Shown: positions 26,692 through 34,974 of the stretch, one piece after another | Position numbering within the stretch: position 1 is the first letter of the stretch | How the letters are laid out: every line of letters begins with the position of its first letter | Origin: Candidatus Rokuibacteriota bacterium | GTDB lineage: Bacteria; Methylomirabilota; Methylomirabilia; Rokubacteriales; CSP1-6 | Assembly: GCA_005887895.1 (NCBI GenBank) | Contig: VBPC01000179.1 | Coordinates: forward strand, 1-38,735 | Direction: 5' to 3' | DNA: 38,735 nucleotides | The notes under the pieces: generated by a model | Databases searched by the model: none | Told to the model about the DNA's origin: nothing | What the model saw: only the letters and a program-made list of their open reading frames with translations | Translations under genes and position numbers: made by a program

Positions 26692-26814
26692 GGAGGGGAG
26701 CTTCGCTCCCCTTCCGGCGGTCGTCGCGCGCCTGAGGGCGCGCTCCTCCCTGCCTCCCCACAGACCAGGATCGCGCCGGCAAAGCCGGCGCTCGAACGCG
26801 GTTTTCTGCCGCGT
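26692..26814. terminator. Hairpin cluster between convergent typA and ROK kinase
   Basis: Three strong hairpins fill the gap: GGGGAG-CTTCG-CTCCCC (26695-26711, extended by three pairs), GCGCCGGC-AAA-GCCGGCGC (26773-26791, perfect 8 bp), and ACGCGG-TTTTCTG-CCGCGT followed by GTTTG (26796-26814). Together they could terminate both converging transcripts. The middle one resembles hairpin 2 of the dispersed repeat. Confidence 0.55.
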
Positions 26815-26823
26815 GTTTGCCGT

Positions 26824-27699
26824 TCAGGCGCCGTCGGCCAGGGCGAGCGCGCCGAGGACGCCGGCGCGGTCGCCGAGCGCGGGGGGCACCAGGTAGTCGT
26901 CGATTCCCTCCTTGAGCGCCGGTGATTGCAGGTAGCCCCCGAGCAACCGGACGATCTCCGCGCGGATCAGGGGGAAGAGTTGGGTCCGCGTCATCACGCC
27001 GCCGCCGAGCACGATGCGCTCGGGTGAGACGGTCAGGAGCACGTTGACGAGGCCGAGCGCCAGGTAGCGCGCCTCGAGCTCCCAGGCCGGGTGCGTGTCG
27101 GGCAGGCGCTCCGGCGTCTGCCGCCAGCGCACGGCCAGCGCGGGCCCCGACGCCAGCCCTTCCCAGCAGTCGCCGTGGTGCGGGCACGCGCCCGGAAACG
27201 GATCGGCGGCGCGGTCGTGCGGTACGCGCACATGGCCCAGCTCAGGATGGAGCAGGCCGTGGACGGGCCGCCCGTTCACGAGGATCCCGCCGCCGATCCC
27301 GGTGCCGATCGTCACATAGACGAGCGTCGTGACGTCGCGCGCGGCGCCCCAGCGATGCTCGGCCAGCGCCGCGGCGCTGACGTCGGTGTCGACGCGTACG
27401 GGCACGCCGAGCGCGCGCCGCAGCGGGCCGACGAGGTCGACGTGCTGCCAGCCGGGCTTGGGCGTCGTCGTGATGGAGCCGAAGGCCGGCGAGCGCGGGT
27501 GGAGGTCGACGGGACCGAAGCTCGCGACGCCCAGCGCGGCGAGCGGCGCGTGCTCGCGGAAGAACGCGACGACGCGCGCGAGGGTCTCCGCCGGCGTCGT
27601 CGTGGCGAACCGCGCCTCGGCGCGCACGTCGTCGGGCCCACGTCCGACGGCACAGACGAACTTCGTCCCGCCCGCTTCCACTCCGCCGAGGAGCGTCAT
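26824..27699 (-). CDS. ROK family sugar kinase (fructokinase-like)
   Basis: 291 residues. ATP-binding start [15 protein letters not shown], sugar-binding [16 protein letters not shown], phosphate loop [12 protein letters not shown], and the ROK zinc motif HPELGHVRV ... [11 protein letters not shown]. The latter arrangement and the length match bacterial ROK fructokinases, which also phosphorylate other hexoses. It diverges from the cupin gene; no sugar transporter lies beside it. Confidence 0.88.
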   Translation of the reverse strand: MTLLGGVEAGGTKFVCAVGRGPDDVRAEARFATTTPAETLARVVAFFREHAPLAALGVASFGPVDLHPRSPAFGSITTTPKPGWQHVDLVGPLRRALGVPVRVDTDVSAAALAEHRWGAARDVTTLVYVTIGTGIGGGILVNGRPVHGLLHPELGHVRVPHDRAADPFPGACPHHGDCWEGLASGPALAVRWRQTPERLPDTHPAWELEARYLALGLVNVLLTVSPERIVLGGGVMTRTQLFPLIRAEIVRLLGGYLQSPALKEGIDDYLVPPALGDRAGVLGALALADGA

Positions 27700-27742
27700 G
27701 GCGTCCTAGTATCGGCTAGACTGGCCCTCCAGGAGGACGCGC

Positions 27743-28177
27743 ATGAGCGAGACGCTGACGACCGGTCACCTGCCGATGGAGGCCGTGCACGCGGACGATC
27801 GGCCCTGGGAGACGCTGCGCTGGCCGGGCCAGTGGAGCAAGATGCTCTTTCATCCGAGCGCCGAGCGGGCCACCGAGCCCAACGCCGGCCTCGTGCGCTA
27901 CGAGCCCGGCGCCCATCATCCACTCCACAAGCACGACTTCGCCCAGGTCTGGTACATCCTCGAGGGCGAGTTCCAGATCGGCGAGCGCGCGTACGGGCCG
28001 GGCACGATGCTGTTCTATCCCGATCCGCACTGGGAGGCGCCGCTGTCGACGGCGACCGGCGGCCTGATGCTGTTCGTGCAGTACCAGGGACCGACGACCG
28101 GCGGCCGGCCGATCTACGACGGGCGCTTCAACATGACGGAGCGCAAGGCGATCGCCGAGGAGCAGCTCGAGCGCTGA
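27743..28177 (+). CDS. Cupin-domain protein
   Basis: 144 residues. The cupin metal-binding core is seen as HHPLHKHDFAQVWYILEGEF (motif 1, about residues 57-76) and GPGTMLFYPDPHWEAP (motif 2). Resembles ChrR/dioxygenase-like single cupins; the reaction is unknown. AGGAGG stands six bases before the ATG at 27743. A small membrane protein gene follows within a few bases. Confidence 0.85.
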   Translation: MSETLTTGHLPMEAVHADDRPWETLRWPGQWSKMLFHPSAERATEPNAGLVRYEPGAHHPLHKHDFAQVWYILEGEFQIGERAYGPGTMLFYPDPHWEAPLSTATGGLMLFVQYQGPTTGGRPIYDGRFNMTERKAIAEEQLER

Positions 28178-28182
28178 CATTC

Positions 28183-28482
28183 TTGCGGCCGACGCGCGTC
28201 ACATGGCTCGTGTTCGCGCTCCCGTTCGTCGTGGGTGGTGCCGCCGTCGCGTTCGAGTGGGATTGGCCCTTCGTCCCGATCTACCTGTTCGCCCTCGAGG
28301 TGCCGTTCCGGCTGTGGGGCGCGCTCGGGCTCCCGGTCGGCCGTCGGGCCGATTTCTACGGCTGGGCCAACCCGAACACGCTCGGTACCGCCCTCATCGT
28401 CATCACCGACGTGATCGTGTGGTATGTCATCGCGAGTGTGGTGGCGGCGGTGGCGCTCGCGGCGCGTCGCCGCATCCAGTAA
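28183..28482 (+). CDS. Small membrane protein, about three helices
   Basis: 99 residues from a TTG start. Hydrophobic segments at about 7-24 (VTWLVFALPFVVGGAAVAF), 30-48 and 70-92 (TALIVITDVIVWYVIASVV). No family recognised. TTG at 28183 is the nearest start after the cupin stop; no good ribosome site is visible, so coupling to cupin translation is possible. Downstream of it lies a gene remnant. Confidence 0.5.
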   Translation: MRPTRVTWLVFALPFVVGGAAVAFEWDWPFVPIYLFALEVPFRLWGALGLPVGRRADFYGWANPNTLGTALIVITDVIVWYVIASVVAAVALAARRRIQ

Positions 28483-28528
28483 GGCGCGCGACGACCTGAA
28501 CGGGAGCCGTCGCATACCATACCTCCGA

Positions 28529-28783
28529 GGCGCCTACGCCTGGCGCTCGCTGCTGGCGACCGGCGTTGTCATCGCCGGCGGCTCCGACTTTCCGGTCGAG
28601 AATCCCAACGTCGTGGCGCTCTCCGACGACGTCTTCACGTGCGACGAGGCGCGCATCGCGGAGATCCGACCGGTGCTGACGCTCGTCGACGGGAAGCTCG
28701 TCTACAGGCGCACTGACCAGCCGAACTTGCCGTACTCCCTGGGCGCCGCGGTCGAGCAGGCGTCCGCCGGCAGCGGACCATAG
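28529..28783 (+). pseudogene. Amidohydrolase (family 3, YtcJ-like) C-terminal remnant
   Basis: Starts abruptly with GAYAWRSLLATGVVIAGGSDFPVENPN, the late catalytic aspartate region of YtcJ-like amidohydrolases. At about 28610 it jumps directly to VVALSDDVFTCDEARI and VLTLVDGKLVYR, the very end of such proteins. The ~450 residues normally before this and roughly 50 in between are missing. It has no start codon of its own. Its last ~80 bases overlap the tail of the EamA gene on the other strand. Confidence 0.7.
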
Positions 28784-29853
28784 CGCGGCCCAACGCGATA
28801 CCGCCAGGGCGACGTCCACGCGACACGCGTGCCGTCGGCGCGTTCGAAGCAACAGCCCCCAGACTCGCTGCCGTGCATCGGCAGCGCGACGATGTAGATC
28901 CGAACACGCCGTTCGCCCGCCATCGTAAAGCGTCCCTGGGCATCGGTGACCGCCTCGGTCTCAGGTGGCCGAGCACAAGCCGGCACAACGATACCAGCCA
29001 CCGTCAGCAGCGCGCCAAGGACGGTCGTCACCGACAGGCGCTCGCCGAGGAAGATCACGCCGAGCGGGATCGCGAAGAGCGGCGCGGTGGCGGACAGGAC
29101 GGAGCCGACGGCGACGCCGGCGTATTTCAGGCTGGCGACGAACAGCACCGAGCTGCCCGCCGTGATCACGCTCAGCGCGGCCATGCGCAGCAGCGGGCCG
29201 CGGCCGCCGTCGCGCAAGGCCGCCGCCGCGCCGCGTGTCCACGGCGTCAGCCAGAGCAGCGCGGAGGCCAGCGGCAGCCGGATGGCCTGGGCGGTGAGCG
29301 GCTCGATCTCGCGCAGCGGCGGCTTCATCATCGCGGTGGACACCGCCCACGCCACCGACGCCAGCACCGCCGTCCACACGCCGAACCACAGCCGCTGCGG
29401 CCCCGGCTCGCTCGACCGGCCGCTCACGATGACCGCGACGCCGCTCAGCGTGAGAAACGTGCCGACGGCCACCGCGACGCTGATGGACTCCTGCAGAAAC
29501 GCGGCGGCGAGCACGGCGGCGCCGATCGGATAGGTCGTGGCGATCGTCATCGCGCGGCCCAGGCCGATGGCGCGGGTGCTCTCGAAGAACACGGTGTCGC
29601 CGATTGCGATGGCGGCGACGATCGAGACGGCCAGCAGGGCGAACGTGGCGCCCGACATCGCCACCAGCACGCCCGGCCCCGCCGTCGCGCTCACACAGGC
29701 CACCAGCAAGATCCCGGCGACGCCCGAGCGGACCGCGTTGATGGTCACCGAGCCGTAGTGCGTGAGGACCGAGCGCGCCAGCAGGCTCGTCACCGACCAG
29801 GCCAGCGCGGCGCCGAGCGCGCAGAGCGCGCCGAGGGTCGGATCGGAGATCAC
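28702..29853 (-). CDS. EamA/DMT transporter with a foreign C-terminal tail
   Basis: Residues 1-292 form two EamA repeats with about ten membrane helices (LGALCALGAALAWSVTSLLA onward, second repeat from WFGVWTAVLASVAWAVS, ending LGALLTVAGIVV). Such proteins export small metabolites or amino acids. From about residue 293 the sequence turns hydrophilic (VTDAQGRFTMAGERRVRIYIV, CCFERADGTRVAWTS). This looks like the end of a carboxypeptidase-regulatory-like or lipoprotein family, not EamA. The junction is near 28965-28980 and suggests a deletion fusing two genes. The last ~25 residues may be antisense to the amidohydrolase remnant. Confidence 0.8.
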   Translation of the reverse strand: MISDPTLGALCALGAALAWSVTSLLARSVLTHYGSVTINAVRSGVAGILLVACVSATAGPGVLVAMSGATFALLAVSIVAAIAIGDTVFFESTRAIGLGRAMTIATTYPIGAAVLAAAFLQESISVAVAVGTFLTLSGVAVIVSGRSSEPGPQRLWFGVWTAVLASVAWAVSTAMMKPPLREIEPLTAQAIRLPLASALLWLTPWTRGAAAALRDGGRGPLLRMAALSVITAGSSVLFVASLKYAGVAVGSVLSATAPLFAIPLGVIFLGERLSVTTVLGALLTVAGIVVPACARPPETEAVTDAQGRFTMAGERRVRIYIVALPMHGSESGGCCFERADGTRVAWTSPWRYRVGPRYGPLPADACSTAAPREYGKFGWSVRL

Positions 29854-29891
29854 CCCAGAGTTATATCAGGCGGTGCTATGCTGACGTGCGC

Positions 29892-32147
29892 ATGAAACGG
29901 TCGATCATGTACGAGGCGCCGCGCGTCGCGGCGGCGCCGGGCGAGACGGTCGTCACCAGCACCTGCGGCCACAACTGCGGCGGCCGCTGCGTCGTCAACG
30001 CCCACGTCCGCGACGGCCGCATCGTCAAGATCAGCACCGACCCGCGACGCTGGACGCCCGAGGTCCCGCCGCTGCACGCCTGCGTGCGCGGCTTCGGCCA
30101 GGCCGAGCGCGTGAACCATCCGGACCGGCTGCGCCATCCGCTGCGCCGCGTCGGCCCGCGCGGCCGCGGACAGTTCGAGCGGATTGCCTGGGACGACGCG
30201 CTCGACGAGGTCGCCGGCCAGATGCTCCGCATTCGCGATACCTACGGGCCGGCCGCCATCCTCGACTGCTCGCGCACCGGCAGCCTGTCCATGCTGCACA
30301 ACGTGCGCGCCACGGCGCAGCGCCTGCTCCACCTCTTCGGCGGCTGCACGGAGCTCTGGTCGAACATCTCCGCCGAGGCCGAAGTGTTCTCGGTCCACAT
30401 GACCTACGGCGCCCGGGCCGACTACAAGAGCGGCGGGCGGGAGCCGACCGACTACGTGAACTCGCGGCTCATCGTCATGTGGGGCTGGAGTCCCGGCGAC
30501 GGCACCTTCGGCACGGGCACGCTGCAATATCTCAAGCTCGCCCGGAAGAACGGCACCCGGATCGTCTGCGTCGATCCCCGGCGCACGCGCACCAGTCACG
30601 ACCTGGCCGACGAGCACGTCTTCATCCGGCCGGCCACCGACACCGCGGCGCTGCTGGCCATGGCCTACGTGATCGTCACCGAGGGCCTGCACGACCAGGC
30701 GTTCCTCGACCGCCACGTGCTGGGCTTCGACGAGGCGCACCTGCCGGCCGACGCGGCGGCCGGCGGCTCGTACGTGTCCTACCTTCTCGGTCGCCACGAC
30801 GGCGTGAGCAAGACGCCGGAGTGGGCGGCCGCGATCACCGGGGTGCCGGCCGAGACGCTGCGGCGCCTGGCGATCGAGTACGCCACCAGCAAGCCGGCGG
30901 CGCTGCAGTGCGGCTACGCGCCCGGGCGGACGATCCACGGTGAGCAGTTCCATCGCGCCGCCTATGCGCTGGCCGCGATGACGGGCAGCGTCGGCAGCCC
31001 GGGCGGCAATTCCGGCGTGAGCAACGGCGCCACCGGCCGCGCCGGCATCACGAGCCTGCCTCCGGGCTCGAATCCGGTGAACGCCCGGGTGGCCACGCCG
31101 CTGCTGGCCGACGTGCTCGCGCGCGGCAGGGCGGGCGGCTACCCGGCCGACATCAAGATGGTCTACTCGGTGGGCGGCGATCTCTTCAATCAGGCGCCCA
31201 ACGTCGCCAAGACCTTGGCGGCCGCCGAGAACCTGGAGTTCATGGTCGTGCACGACCACTTCATCACGCCGACCGCGCGCTATGCCGACATCGTGCTGCC
31301 GGCGACGACGTTCTGGGAGCGCAACGACGTCCACACGCCGTGGGCGGGCGCCGGGCACTACGCGATCTTCATGAAGCAGGCGCTGGCGCCGATGTACGAG
31401 TGCCGCAACGACCTCGACATCTGCGCCGAGCTGGCGCGCCGGCTCGGGCTCTCGGGCTACAGCGACAAGACGGAGGAGCAGTGGCTGCGTGAGCTGACCA
31501 GGAACGTCATCGACGACTTCGACACGTTCCGCGCGCAGGGTCTGGCGCGGCTGCCCGCCCCGGACGACGCGGTCGCCTTCGCCAGGGAGATCCGCGATCC
31601 CGAGCACCACCCGTTCTCGACGCCGTCGGGAAAAATCGAGATCTACTCGACGACGCTCGCGGCCAACCCCGATCCCTACGGGCTGGGGTCGATCCCGCCC
31701 ATCCCGACCTGGATTCCCGACCCCGCGGAGGGCCGGCATCCGCTGCGGCTCGTCACACCCAAGTCGCGGGCGCGCACGCACTCGATCCACGACAACCAGC
31801 CGATCCTGGCGCGCGCCGACCACGACGACGTGTGGATCAATCCCGCCGACGCGGCCGCCCGCGGCATCGTCGACGGCGCGGCGGTCCGCGTGTTCAACCA
31901 CCGCGGCGCCACCGTGCTGGCGGCGCGCGTGACCGACCGCATCGCCGCCGGCTGCGTCTCCATCAAGGAAGGCGCGTGGTTCACGCCCGACGCGCGCGGC
32001 CAGGACACCCACGGCTGCGCCAACGTGCTCACCGACGACCGCGCCTCACCGGCGGCCGCCGCCACGTTCAACAGCACCTTCGTCGAGATCGTCGTCGCTG
32101 GGGGCCGCGAGACGGCTCCTCACATCCCCGCCGCCCCGCCCGCCTGA
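29892..32147 (+). CDS. Molybdopterin oxidoreductase, DMSO reductase family
   Basis: About 751 residues. The N-terminal [4Fe-4S] site is C-x3-C-x3-C-x30-C (TCGHNCGGRC ... HACVRG). The stretch LWSNISAEAEVFSVHMTYG matches the DMSO reductase region where a serine (about residue 160) ligates molybdenum. Later motifs: SRLIVMWGWSPGD, VCVDPRRTRT, HDHFITPTARYADIVLP and the C-terminal cofactor domain LRLVTPKSRARTHS. No Tat signal is visible, so it may be cytoplasmic. ATG 29892 was chosen (GTG 29886 also possible); TATGCT at 29876 so close by allows a nearly leaderless message. Probably co-operonic with tautomerase and cyclase genes. Substrate unknown. Confidence 0.88.
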   Translation: MKRSIMYEAPRVAAAPGETVVTSTCGHNCGGRCVVNAHVRDGRIVKISTDPRRWTPEVPPLHACVRGFGQAERVNHPDRLRHPLRRVGPRGRGQFERIAWDDALDEVAGQMLRIRDTYGPAAILDCSRTGSLSMLHNVRATAQRLLHLFGGCTELWSNISAEAEVFSVHMTYGARADYKSGGREPTDYVNSRLIVMWGWSPGDGTFGTGTLQYLKLARKNGTRIVCVDPRRTRTSHDLADEHVFIRPATDTAALLAMAYVIVTEGLHDQAFLDRHVLGFDEAHLPADAAAGGSYVSYLLGRHDGVSKTPEWAAAITGVPAETLRRLAIEYATSKPAALQCGYAPGRTIHGEQFHRAAYALAAMTGSVGSPGGNSGVSNGATGRAGITSLPPGSNPVNARVATPLLADVLARGRAGGYPADIKMVYSVGGDLFNQAPNVAKTLAAAENLEFMVVHDHFITPTARYADIVLPATTFWERNDVHTPWAGAGHYAIFMKQALAPMYECRNDLDICAELARRLGLSGYSDKTEEQWLRELTRNVIDDFDTFRAQGLARLPAPDDAVAFAREIRDPEHHPFSTPSGKIEIYSTTLAANPDPYGLGSIPPIPTWIPDPAEGRHPLRLVTPKSRARTHSIHDNQPILARADHDDVWINPADAAARGIVDGAAVRVFNHRGATVLAARVTDRIAAGCVSIKEGAWFTPDARGQDTHGCANVLTDDRASPAAAATFNSTFVEIVVAGGRETAPHIPAAPPA

Positions 32148-32179
32148 CCTCCGCCACGCCGGGCGAAAGGAGTCCCCGC

Positions 32180-32569
32180 ATGCCGCAGACCCGCATCGAG
32201 GTGATCGCCGGACGCTCGCCCGCCGAGAAGCGCGCGCTGCTCGACGCCGTGCACGGGGCGTTCATGGAGGCGTTCAAGACGCCGGCCTGGGACAACAACC
32301 AGCGGCTGCTCGAGTACCCGGCCAGTGGCTTCGACGTCCCCCCCGGCTGCACCACCAAGCGCACGCTCATCGAGTGCACGATCTATCCCGGCCGCTCGCG
32401 GGAGGCCAAGAAGCGCCTCTACCGGGCGATCGTCGCCAAGCTGGCCGCGCTCGGCACGCCGCCGAACGACGTCTTCATCGTCCTGCTCGAGCCGCCGCTG
32501 GAGAACTTCGGCATCCGGGGCGGGCAGGCCGCCGGCGACGTCGAGCTGGGCTTCGAGGTCCGCGTATGA
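32180..32569 (+). CDS. Tautomerase family protein
   Basis: 129 residues. Proline follows the initiator methionine (MPQTRIEVIAGRS), the catalytic amino-terminal proline of the 4-oxalocrotonate tautomerase superfamily, and the length fits the longer subgroup. These enzymes isomerise keto-enol acids in ring-cleavage pathways. AAGGAG seven bases before ATG 32180 fixes the start. It begins 32 bases after the molybdoenzyme, and its stop overlaps the cyclase-family start as ATGA. Confidence 0.85.
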   Translation: MPQTRIEVIAGRSPAEKRALLDAVHGAFMEAFKTPAWDNNQRLLEYPASGFDVPPGCTTKRTLIECTIYPGRSREAKKRLYRAIVAKLAALGTPPNDVFIVLLEPPLENFGIRGGQAAGDVELGFEVRV

Positions 32570-33510
32570 CCCCGGTCCCGGGCGAGGCCGACGTCCTCAA
32601 GATGCTCGACACGTTGAGCAACTGGGGGCGCTGGGGCGCCGACGACCAGCTCGGCACGCTGAATTTCGTCACGCCGGACACGCGCAAGCGGGCCGCCGCC
32701 CTCGTGCGCGAGGGCGTCTCGGTGAGCTGCTCGCGCCCCATCTCGACGGAGATCACGGCCGACACGACGGTGCAGCCGCTGCGGTTCATGGTCGACAGCG
32801 GCGAAGGGCGCGACACCGACACGCCGGAGCGCGTGCTGCAGCGGCGCGGCGCCGCCGAGTTCATCGGCATGGTCTTTCACGGCTACACGATCACCCACGT
32901 CGACACGCCGGCCCACTACTTCTGGAACGGCCGTCTCTACAACGGACGCTCCTGCAACCTCATCACCTCCCGCGAGGGCGCGCAGGTGGAAGCCGTCGAC
33001 CTGCTGCGCGACGGCGTGGTCAGTCGCGGCGTGCTGCTCGACGTGGCGGCCGTGAAAGGCCGCTGGCTCGCCTCTGGCGAGGGTGTGATGCCGGAAGACC
33101 TCGAGGCGGCCGAGCGAGCCCAGGGCGTGCGCGTCCAGCCCGGCGACATCCTGCTCGTTCGCACGGGCTACTACGGCCGACGCCGGGCCGAGGGGCCGCG
33201 CAGTCCGCTCAAGGACGGCTCGCCCGCCGTGCACGTCGCCTCGCTGCCGTGGATACGCGAGCGGTCGGTGGCCATGCTCGGCACCGACACCCACAACGAC
33301 GTGAGCCCGCTGCCCTACCCGCGGATCGGCAATGCGTTGCACGTGGTGAGCCTGGTGGCCATGGGCATGTGGCTGATCGACAACGGCAACCTCGAAGAGC
33401 TCGCGCAGGCGTGCGCGCGCCTGCGGCGCTGGGAGTTCATGCTCACCGTGGCGCCGCTGGTGCTCGAGCGCGTCACCGGCTCTCCGGTCAACCCTATCGC
33501 GGTCTTCTGA
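32566..33510 (+). CDS. Cyclase-family metal-dependent hydrolase
   Basis: 314 residues. The family signature around the metal site reads GYTITHVDTPAHYFWNG (about residues 102-118), as in kynurenine formamidase-like/cyclase (PF04199) proteins, with DDQLGTLNFVTP near the start and VRTGYYGRR and MLGTDTHNDV later. Such enzymes open amide or lactone-like bonds. ATG overlap with the tautomerase stop shows coupling; together with the molybdoenzyme it forms a plausible catabolic unit. The stop is followed after seven bases by a copy of the two-hairpin repeat. Confidence 0.88.
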   Translation: MTPVPGEADVLKMLDTLSNWGRWGADDQLGTLNFVTPDTRKRAAALVREGVSVSCSRPISTEITADTTVQPLRFMVDSGEGRDTDTPERVLQRRGAAEFIGMVFHGYTITHVDTPAHYFWNGRLYNGRSCNLITSREGAQVEAVDLLRDGVVSRGVLLDVAAVKGRWLASGEGVMPEDLEAAERAQGVRVQPGDILLVRTGYYGRRRAEGPRSPLKDGSPAVHVASLPWIRERSVAMLGTDTHNDVSPLPYPRIGNALHVVSLVAMGMWLIDNGNLEELAQACARLRRWEFMLTVAPLVLERVTGSPVNPIAVF

Positions 33511-33517
33511 TAATACT

Positions 33518-33597
33518 GGGGGCCCCGACATGGCCCCCAGACCCCCATTCGCTCGGGCTCCCCGACGAAGCCGTGCGCGGCACGATGTTCGCACGAT
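33518..33597 (+). repeat. Two-hairpin repeat, single diverged unit
   Basis: GGGGGCCCCGACATGGCCCCC followed by AGACCCCCATTCGCTCGG, the same hairpin 1 as in array 2, in the sense direction directly behind the cyclase stop. Hairpin 2 is decayed (CCCCGACGAAGCCGTGCGCGG). The preceding TAATACTG again gives an AT-rich lead-in. Confidence 0.75.
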
Positions 33598-33616
33598 GAG
33601 AGATCGGAGGCCCGCC

Positions 33617-33802
33617 ATGGCCAGGACGAAGAAGCCCAGACGAATCCGCAAGCCGACCGCGCCGAAGGTGTCGCGCACGATGGACCGGGTGCGCCCGCTC
33701 AGCGGGACGCCGGGAATGGCGCGGCGCTACGATCCAGGGTTCCGGACGCCGCGCGAGCTCGATCGCGAGGTGGGCGAGGGCGAGCCGGAAGTAAACGGCT
33801 GA
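33617..33802 (+). CDS. Small basic protein, 61 residues
   Basis: MARTKKPRRIRKPTAPK start, then a charged chain ending with an acidic tail (REVGEGEPEVNG). CGGAGG six bases before ATG 33617 strongly supports translation from here. No family recognised. The basic N-terminus suggests nucleic acid or ribosome contact, but that is only composition. It stands alone between a repeat unit and the ferredoxin-like gene. Confidence 0.6.
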   Translation: MARTKKPRRIRKPTAPKVSRTMDRVRPLSGTPGMARRYDPGFRTPRELDREVGEGEPEVNG

Positions 33803-33863
33803 CGCCGCAACCGGCTGCGGTATCGTTGACCGCATCGCCGACACCGGCCTGCTCCTCGCGTGC

Positions 33864-34115
33864 ATGGGCTGCTGCTGCGGTCATCCCGACCGCGGCGGGC
33901 CGAAGACCGCGCCCGGCATGCTGAAGCGCCAGATGCGGCGCGCGTTTCGCGAGGCGCGCGTCGACGGTCGCCTGCGCCTGGCCTTCACCGACTGCCTCGG
34001 TCCCTGCAGCGAGGCCAACGTCGTCTTCCTGTACGTGCACGGCCGCCCCCTGTGGCTCCGCCGGATCAACACCGCCGACACGGGGTCGGGCCCGCCGCCG
34101 CCGGTGGCGGAGTGA
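33864..34115 (+). CDS. (2Fe-2S) ferredoxin-like cysteine protein
   Basis: 83 residues. Clustered cysteines at the N-terminus (MGCCCGHP) and a second pair TDCLGPCSEANVV resemble thioredoxin-like [2Fe-2S] ferredoxin domain proteins, sometimes linked to cobalamin or metal handling. In-frame codons before ATG 33864 read ADTGLLLAC and look like part of the first beta strand, yet no ATG, GTG or TTG start is found there, so the true N-terminus is uncertain. The stop overlaps the start of the methyltransferase gene (GTGA). Confidence 0.7.
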   Translation: MGCCCGHPDRGGPKTAPGMLKRQMRRAFREARVDGRLRLAFTDCLGPCSEANVVFLYVHGRPLWLRRINTADTGSGPPPPVAE

Positions 34116-34921
34116 GCGCGCGCGGCGCCGGCGTCGCGATCGCGTTGATCGCGCTGGCCGGCTGCGCCGGGCTGCGCGAGCGCTTTCCGGGCCCCGACGT
34201 CCTCTTCGTCGGCACGCCGGAGGCCGTCAGCCTCGAGATGCTCCGGGTGGCCGCGGTGACTCCGCGGGACGTCGTCTTCGATCTGGGCAGCGGCGACGGA
34301 CGGGTCGTGATCGCCGCCGCCCGCGACTTCGGGGCCCGCGGCGTCGGCGTCGAGATCGATCCCGGCCTGGTCAGGACCAGCCGCGACGCCGCGCGCGCCG
34401 CCGGGGTCGCCGAGCGCACGACCTTTCTCTGGCAGGATCTCTTCGCGACCGACCTGGCCGGCGCCACGGTCGTGACGCTCTATCTGCGCGACGACGTGAA
34501 CCTCAAGCTGCGTCCCAAGCTGCTCCGCGAGCTGGCGCCGGGCACCCGCGTCGTCTCCCACGACTTCGACATGGGCGACTGGGCGCCGGACCGCGTGCTG
34601 CGCGTGCAGGGCCCGGCGCGCGAGCACCGGCTCTATCTCTGGCGGGTGCCGGTCGACGCCGCCGGGCTGTGGCACGTCCGCCTCGCCGACCAGGAGCCGG
34701 CGACGCTGGCCCTGACGCAGCGCTACCAGACGCTGACCGGCACGCTGATGCGCAAGGGCCGGCCGGCCGCCATTGGGGGCGGCCGGGTGCGCGGTGACCG
34801 TGTGGAGTTCAGCGTCGACGGCGTGACGTTCAGCGGACGTGTGCAAGGCGACGACATCGTCGAGGGCGCCGCGCGATCGGTGGCGACGGCGGGGCCCTGG
34901 AGCGCCCGCCGAGTTCGCTGA
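34112..34921 (+). CDS. SAM-dependent methyltransferase with lipoprotein-type N-terminus
   Basis: 269 residues. A short hydrophobic start ending in a lipobox-like LIALAGC (C18) precedes a Rossmann methyltransferase core: VVFDLGSGDGRVVIAAA (motif I), GVGVEIDP (acidic ribose-binding end of strand 2), LFATDLAGATVVTLYL and GTRVVSHDFDMGDW. The C-terminal ~90 residues (DAAGLWHVRLAD to the end) form an extra beta-rich domain. A methyltransferase exported as a lipoprotein would have no known SAM supply, so the segment may instead be a membrane anchor. The GTG start overlaps the previous stop by four bases. Confidence 0.75.
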   Translation: MSARGAGVAIALIALAGCAGLRERFPGPDVLFVGTPEAVSLEMLRVAAVTPRDVVFDLGSGDGRVVIAAARDFGARGVGVEIDPGLVRTSRDAARAAGVAERTTFLWQDLFATDLAGATVVTLYLRDDVNLKLRPKLLRELAPGTRVVSHDFDMGDWAPDRVLRVQGPAREHRLYLWRVPVDAAGLWHVRLADQEPATLALTQRYQTLTGTLMRKGRPAAIGGGRVRGDRVEFSVDGVTFSGRVQGDDIVEGAARSVATAGPWSARRVR

Positions 34922-34974
34922 TTCGAAAGTCACTGGCCTTTCGGTTGCACGCCGCGAGACGCGGAGGTGTTTCC

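Noticed and set aside
27091..28482. 463-residue protein spanning the ROK kinase antisense region and the small membrane protein
   Set aside because: Only the last ~99 codons have protein-like membrane composition; the rest is antisense to the kinase and out of frame in the cupin gene.
29850..32012. 720-residue minus-strand frame over the molybdoenzyme
   Set aside because: It is the antisense shadow of the plus-strand gene, which has full family motifs.
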